Positions 6,861-8,211 of a stretch of 8,211 bases of DNA are shown here, piece by piece. Position numbers and translations under genes: made by a program. Under the pieces are notes generated by a model. It did no database searches. It was given only the letters and a program-made list of their open reading frames with translations, and was not told the origin of the DNA. The stretch is from DAOTVD01 sp034437075 (lineage in GTDB: Bacteria; Chloroflexota; Anaerolineae; Aggregatilineales; J027): positions 1 to 8,211 of the forward strand of contig DAOTVD010000389.1 in the NCBI GenBank assembly GCA_034437075.1, read 5' to 3'. Every line of letters begins with the position of its first letter. Positions within the stretch are counted from its first letter, which is position 1.

Positions 6861-8211
6861 ATGACAACGCAGCAGCAAACTACACCGATGACCGATATAC
6901 CCCTAGACAAGCATTCAGAGGAGCCGATCTACCAACAGTTGATTCGGCACTTTCAAATGCAAATTTCGAGCGGGCGTCTGCAACAAGGTACACGCCTGCC
7001 ACCTAGCCGCGATCTTGCGCGGCAACTCGGGATAGGCCGAATTAGTGTGGTGAGTGCCTATAACGAACTTCAAGCTAAAGGGCTGATCTCGGCCCATCCT
7101 GGGCGCGGCACGTTTGTGACTGGCCCAGAAAGCACGCGCAAGCACATGCAGCAACGCGCGCGCCACGAGGCACAGGGTATCCCCAACCAGAACATCCGCC
7201 AGATTATGCAAATGGCGGATAGGCCCGGCGTGATTGGCTTCAATAGCGGCACGCCGTCGGAGGATTTTTTGCCCCTGGATGCGTTTCGCTGGGCCATCGA
7301 CACGGTAATGCAGCGCGATGGCGTTGCGTCGATTACCTACGAAGACCCGGAAGGCTTTTTGCCTTTGCGCGAAGTCACGCGCGATTATGTCACATCGCAA
7401 GGTATTCACTGCCGCGCGGAAGACATCCTCATTACGGGCGGCGCTCAGCAAGCCATAGACCTGGTTATTCAATCCATTTTGAATCCTGGCGATTTGCTGC
7501 TGATGGCCAACCCCACCTATCTGGGTGTGCTGGATATCGCGCACGCGCGGCGCATCGTGCCGCTGGGCATCCCGACTGACGAAGACGGGATTATCCTGAG
7601 CGACCTAGAAGACATCTTGTTGGAAAACCAGGCGCGTTTGCTCTATATCAACCCGACGTATACCAATCCCACCGGCGGGGTGATGTCCATTCACCGGCGG
7701 CGGCAGTTGTTGCGCCTGGCGCAAGAATATGATCTGCTCATCCTGGAAGATGCCGTGTATCACGAATTGCACTTTCATGAGACTGCGCCCCCGCCGCTGA
7801 AAGCCCTGGATGAAACCGGGCATGTCTTGCACGCCAGCGGCTACAGCAAAATTTTGTTGCCCGGCACGCGCATTGGCTATCTCATCGCCGATAAAAGCAG
7901 CGTGCGGGATCGCATCGCGCAGGTGAAACAAGCGGCGGATATTTGCACGCCCAGCTTTAACCAGCGCATTGTGCATACCTACATCAAAGGCGGGCGTTTG
8001 CCCGGCCATTTGGACCGGGTGCGGCATATTTTGCGCGACCGCGCCACCGCTGCCGTGGATGCCGCGCGGCAATATTTGCCCCGAGGCACGCGCTGGGAAG
8101 TCCCTGCCGGGGGGCTCTATCTGTGGGTGGAACTGCCCGAAGAGGGGCCGACCGCCGCCGAACTCTATATGACCGCGGTGGAGCAAGGGGTCGCCTACGC
8201 CATCGGCAGCT
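6861..8211 (+). CDS. MocR-type regulator: GntR winged helix fused to aminotransferase-like PLP domain (3' end cut by window)
   Basis: MocR proteins are transcription factors that sense amines, amino acids or pyridoxal phosphate through a fold-type I aminotransferase domain; some chromosomal members may also be true aminotransferases. Of the usual 460-500 residues, 450 are visible. A GntR winged helix spans about 18-88 (IYQQLIRHF, LPPSRDLARQLG, GRGTFV), followed by a short linker to about 120. The PLP domain then shows ITGGAQQAID (191-200, phosphate-binding region), NPTYTNPTGG (264-273, with the cofactor Asn), LEDAVY (295-300, D297 for the pyridine nitrogen and Y300), and SGYSKILLPGTRIGY (326-340) with K330 as the Schiff-base lysine and R337. 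All cofactor residues seen are intact. The start is ATG 6861, first after the in-frame stop at 6831; ATG 6888 is an alternative, and neither has a clear ribosome binding site. The target genes cannot be named. Confidence is high in the family, low in the ligand. Confidence 0.93.
   Translation, partial: MTTQQQTTPMTDIPLDKHSEEPIYQQLIRHFQMQISSGRLQQGTRLPPSRDLARQLGIGRISVVSAYNELQAKGLISAHPGRGTFVTGPESTRKHMQQRARHEAQGIPNQNIRQIMQMADRPGVIGFNSGTPSEDFLPLDAFRWAIDTVMQRDGVASITYEDPEGFLPLREVTRDYVTSQGIHCRAEDILITGGAQQAIDLVIQSILNPGDLLLMANPTYLGVLDIAHARRIVPLGIPTDEDGIILSDLEDILLENQARLLYINPTYTNPTGGVMSIHRRRQLLRLAQEYDLLILEDAVYHELHFHETAPPPLKALDETGHVLHASGYSKILLPGTRIGYLIADKSSVRDRIAQVKQAADICTPSFNQRIVHTYIKGGRLPGHLDRVRHILRDRATAAVDAARQYLPRGTRWEVPAGGLYLWVELPEEGPTAAELYMTAVEQGVAYAIGS

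Noticed and set aside
7605..8186. A 193-codon open frame on the minus strand under the MocR gene
   Set aside because: It is a mirror of the strong MocR coding frame, whose PLP motifs are unmistakable.

Overview
The window is bacterial chromosomal DNA, GC-rich (roughly 55-60 % by eye) and densely coding. It holds five protein genes: three on the minus strand in the left two thirds and two on the plus strand in the right third. No rRNA, tRNA, CRISPR array, insertion sequence or phage gene is visible. The gene content and style (four-domain S1 protein with a long acidic leader, membrane-anchored LysM-M23 peptidase with Pro/Thr/Gly-rich linkers, MocR-type regulator, GT-B glycosyltransferase) would fit a Chloroflexota (Anaerolineae-like) genome. 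That assignment is inference from general familiarity and was not tested by any search.

Left to right. (1) 1-1971, minus: the first 657 codons of a ClpC-type AAA+ unfoldase; the C-terminus lies beyond the window. (2) 1972-2380: a 409-base non-coding stretch holding the clpC leader with a good ribosome binding site, one candidate promoter, and three hairpin-forming inverted repeats just after the next gene. (3) 2381-3904, minus: a ribosomal protein S1 family protein with four S1 RNA-binding domains behind an acidic low-complexity N-terminus of about 145 residues, preceded by a clear TATAAT promoter. (4) 4056-5435, minus: a single-pass membrane LysM / M23 metallopeptidase. (5) 5436-5624: a 189-base divergent intergenic region. 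(6) 5625-6785, plus: a GT4-like glycosyltransferase. (7) 6861-8211, plus: a GntR-type winged helix fused to a fold-type I aminotransferase domain (MocR family), cut by the window end.

The minus-strand genes are housekeeping functions: protein quality control, translation and cell-wall remodelling. Their gaps are large (409 and 151 bases) and promoter- or hairpin-like signals sit between them, so they look like separately transcribed neighbours rather than one tight operon. The glycosyltransferase and the MocR gene are co-oriented with a 75-base gap that contains an operator-like inverted repeat.

I see no convincing undescribed multi-gene system. The points worth a second look are small: a ClpC middle domain whose UVR-like motif has been replaced, a glycosyltransferase with Lys where the family normally has the second Glu of the EX7E motif, a G8 homopolymer directly upstream of the peptidase catalytic domain, and several unassigned inverted repeats at gene boundaries.
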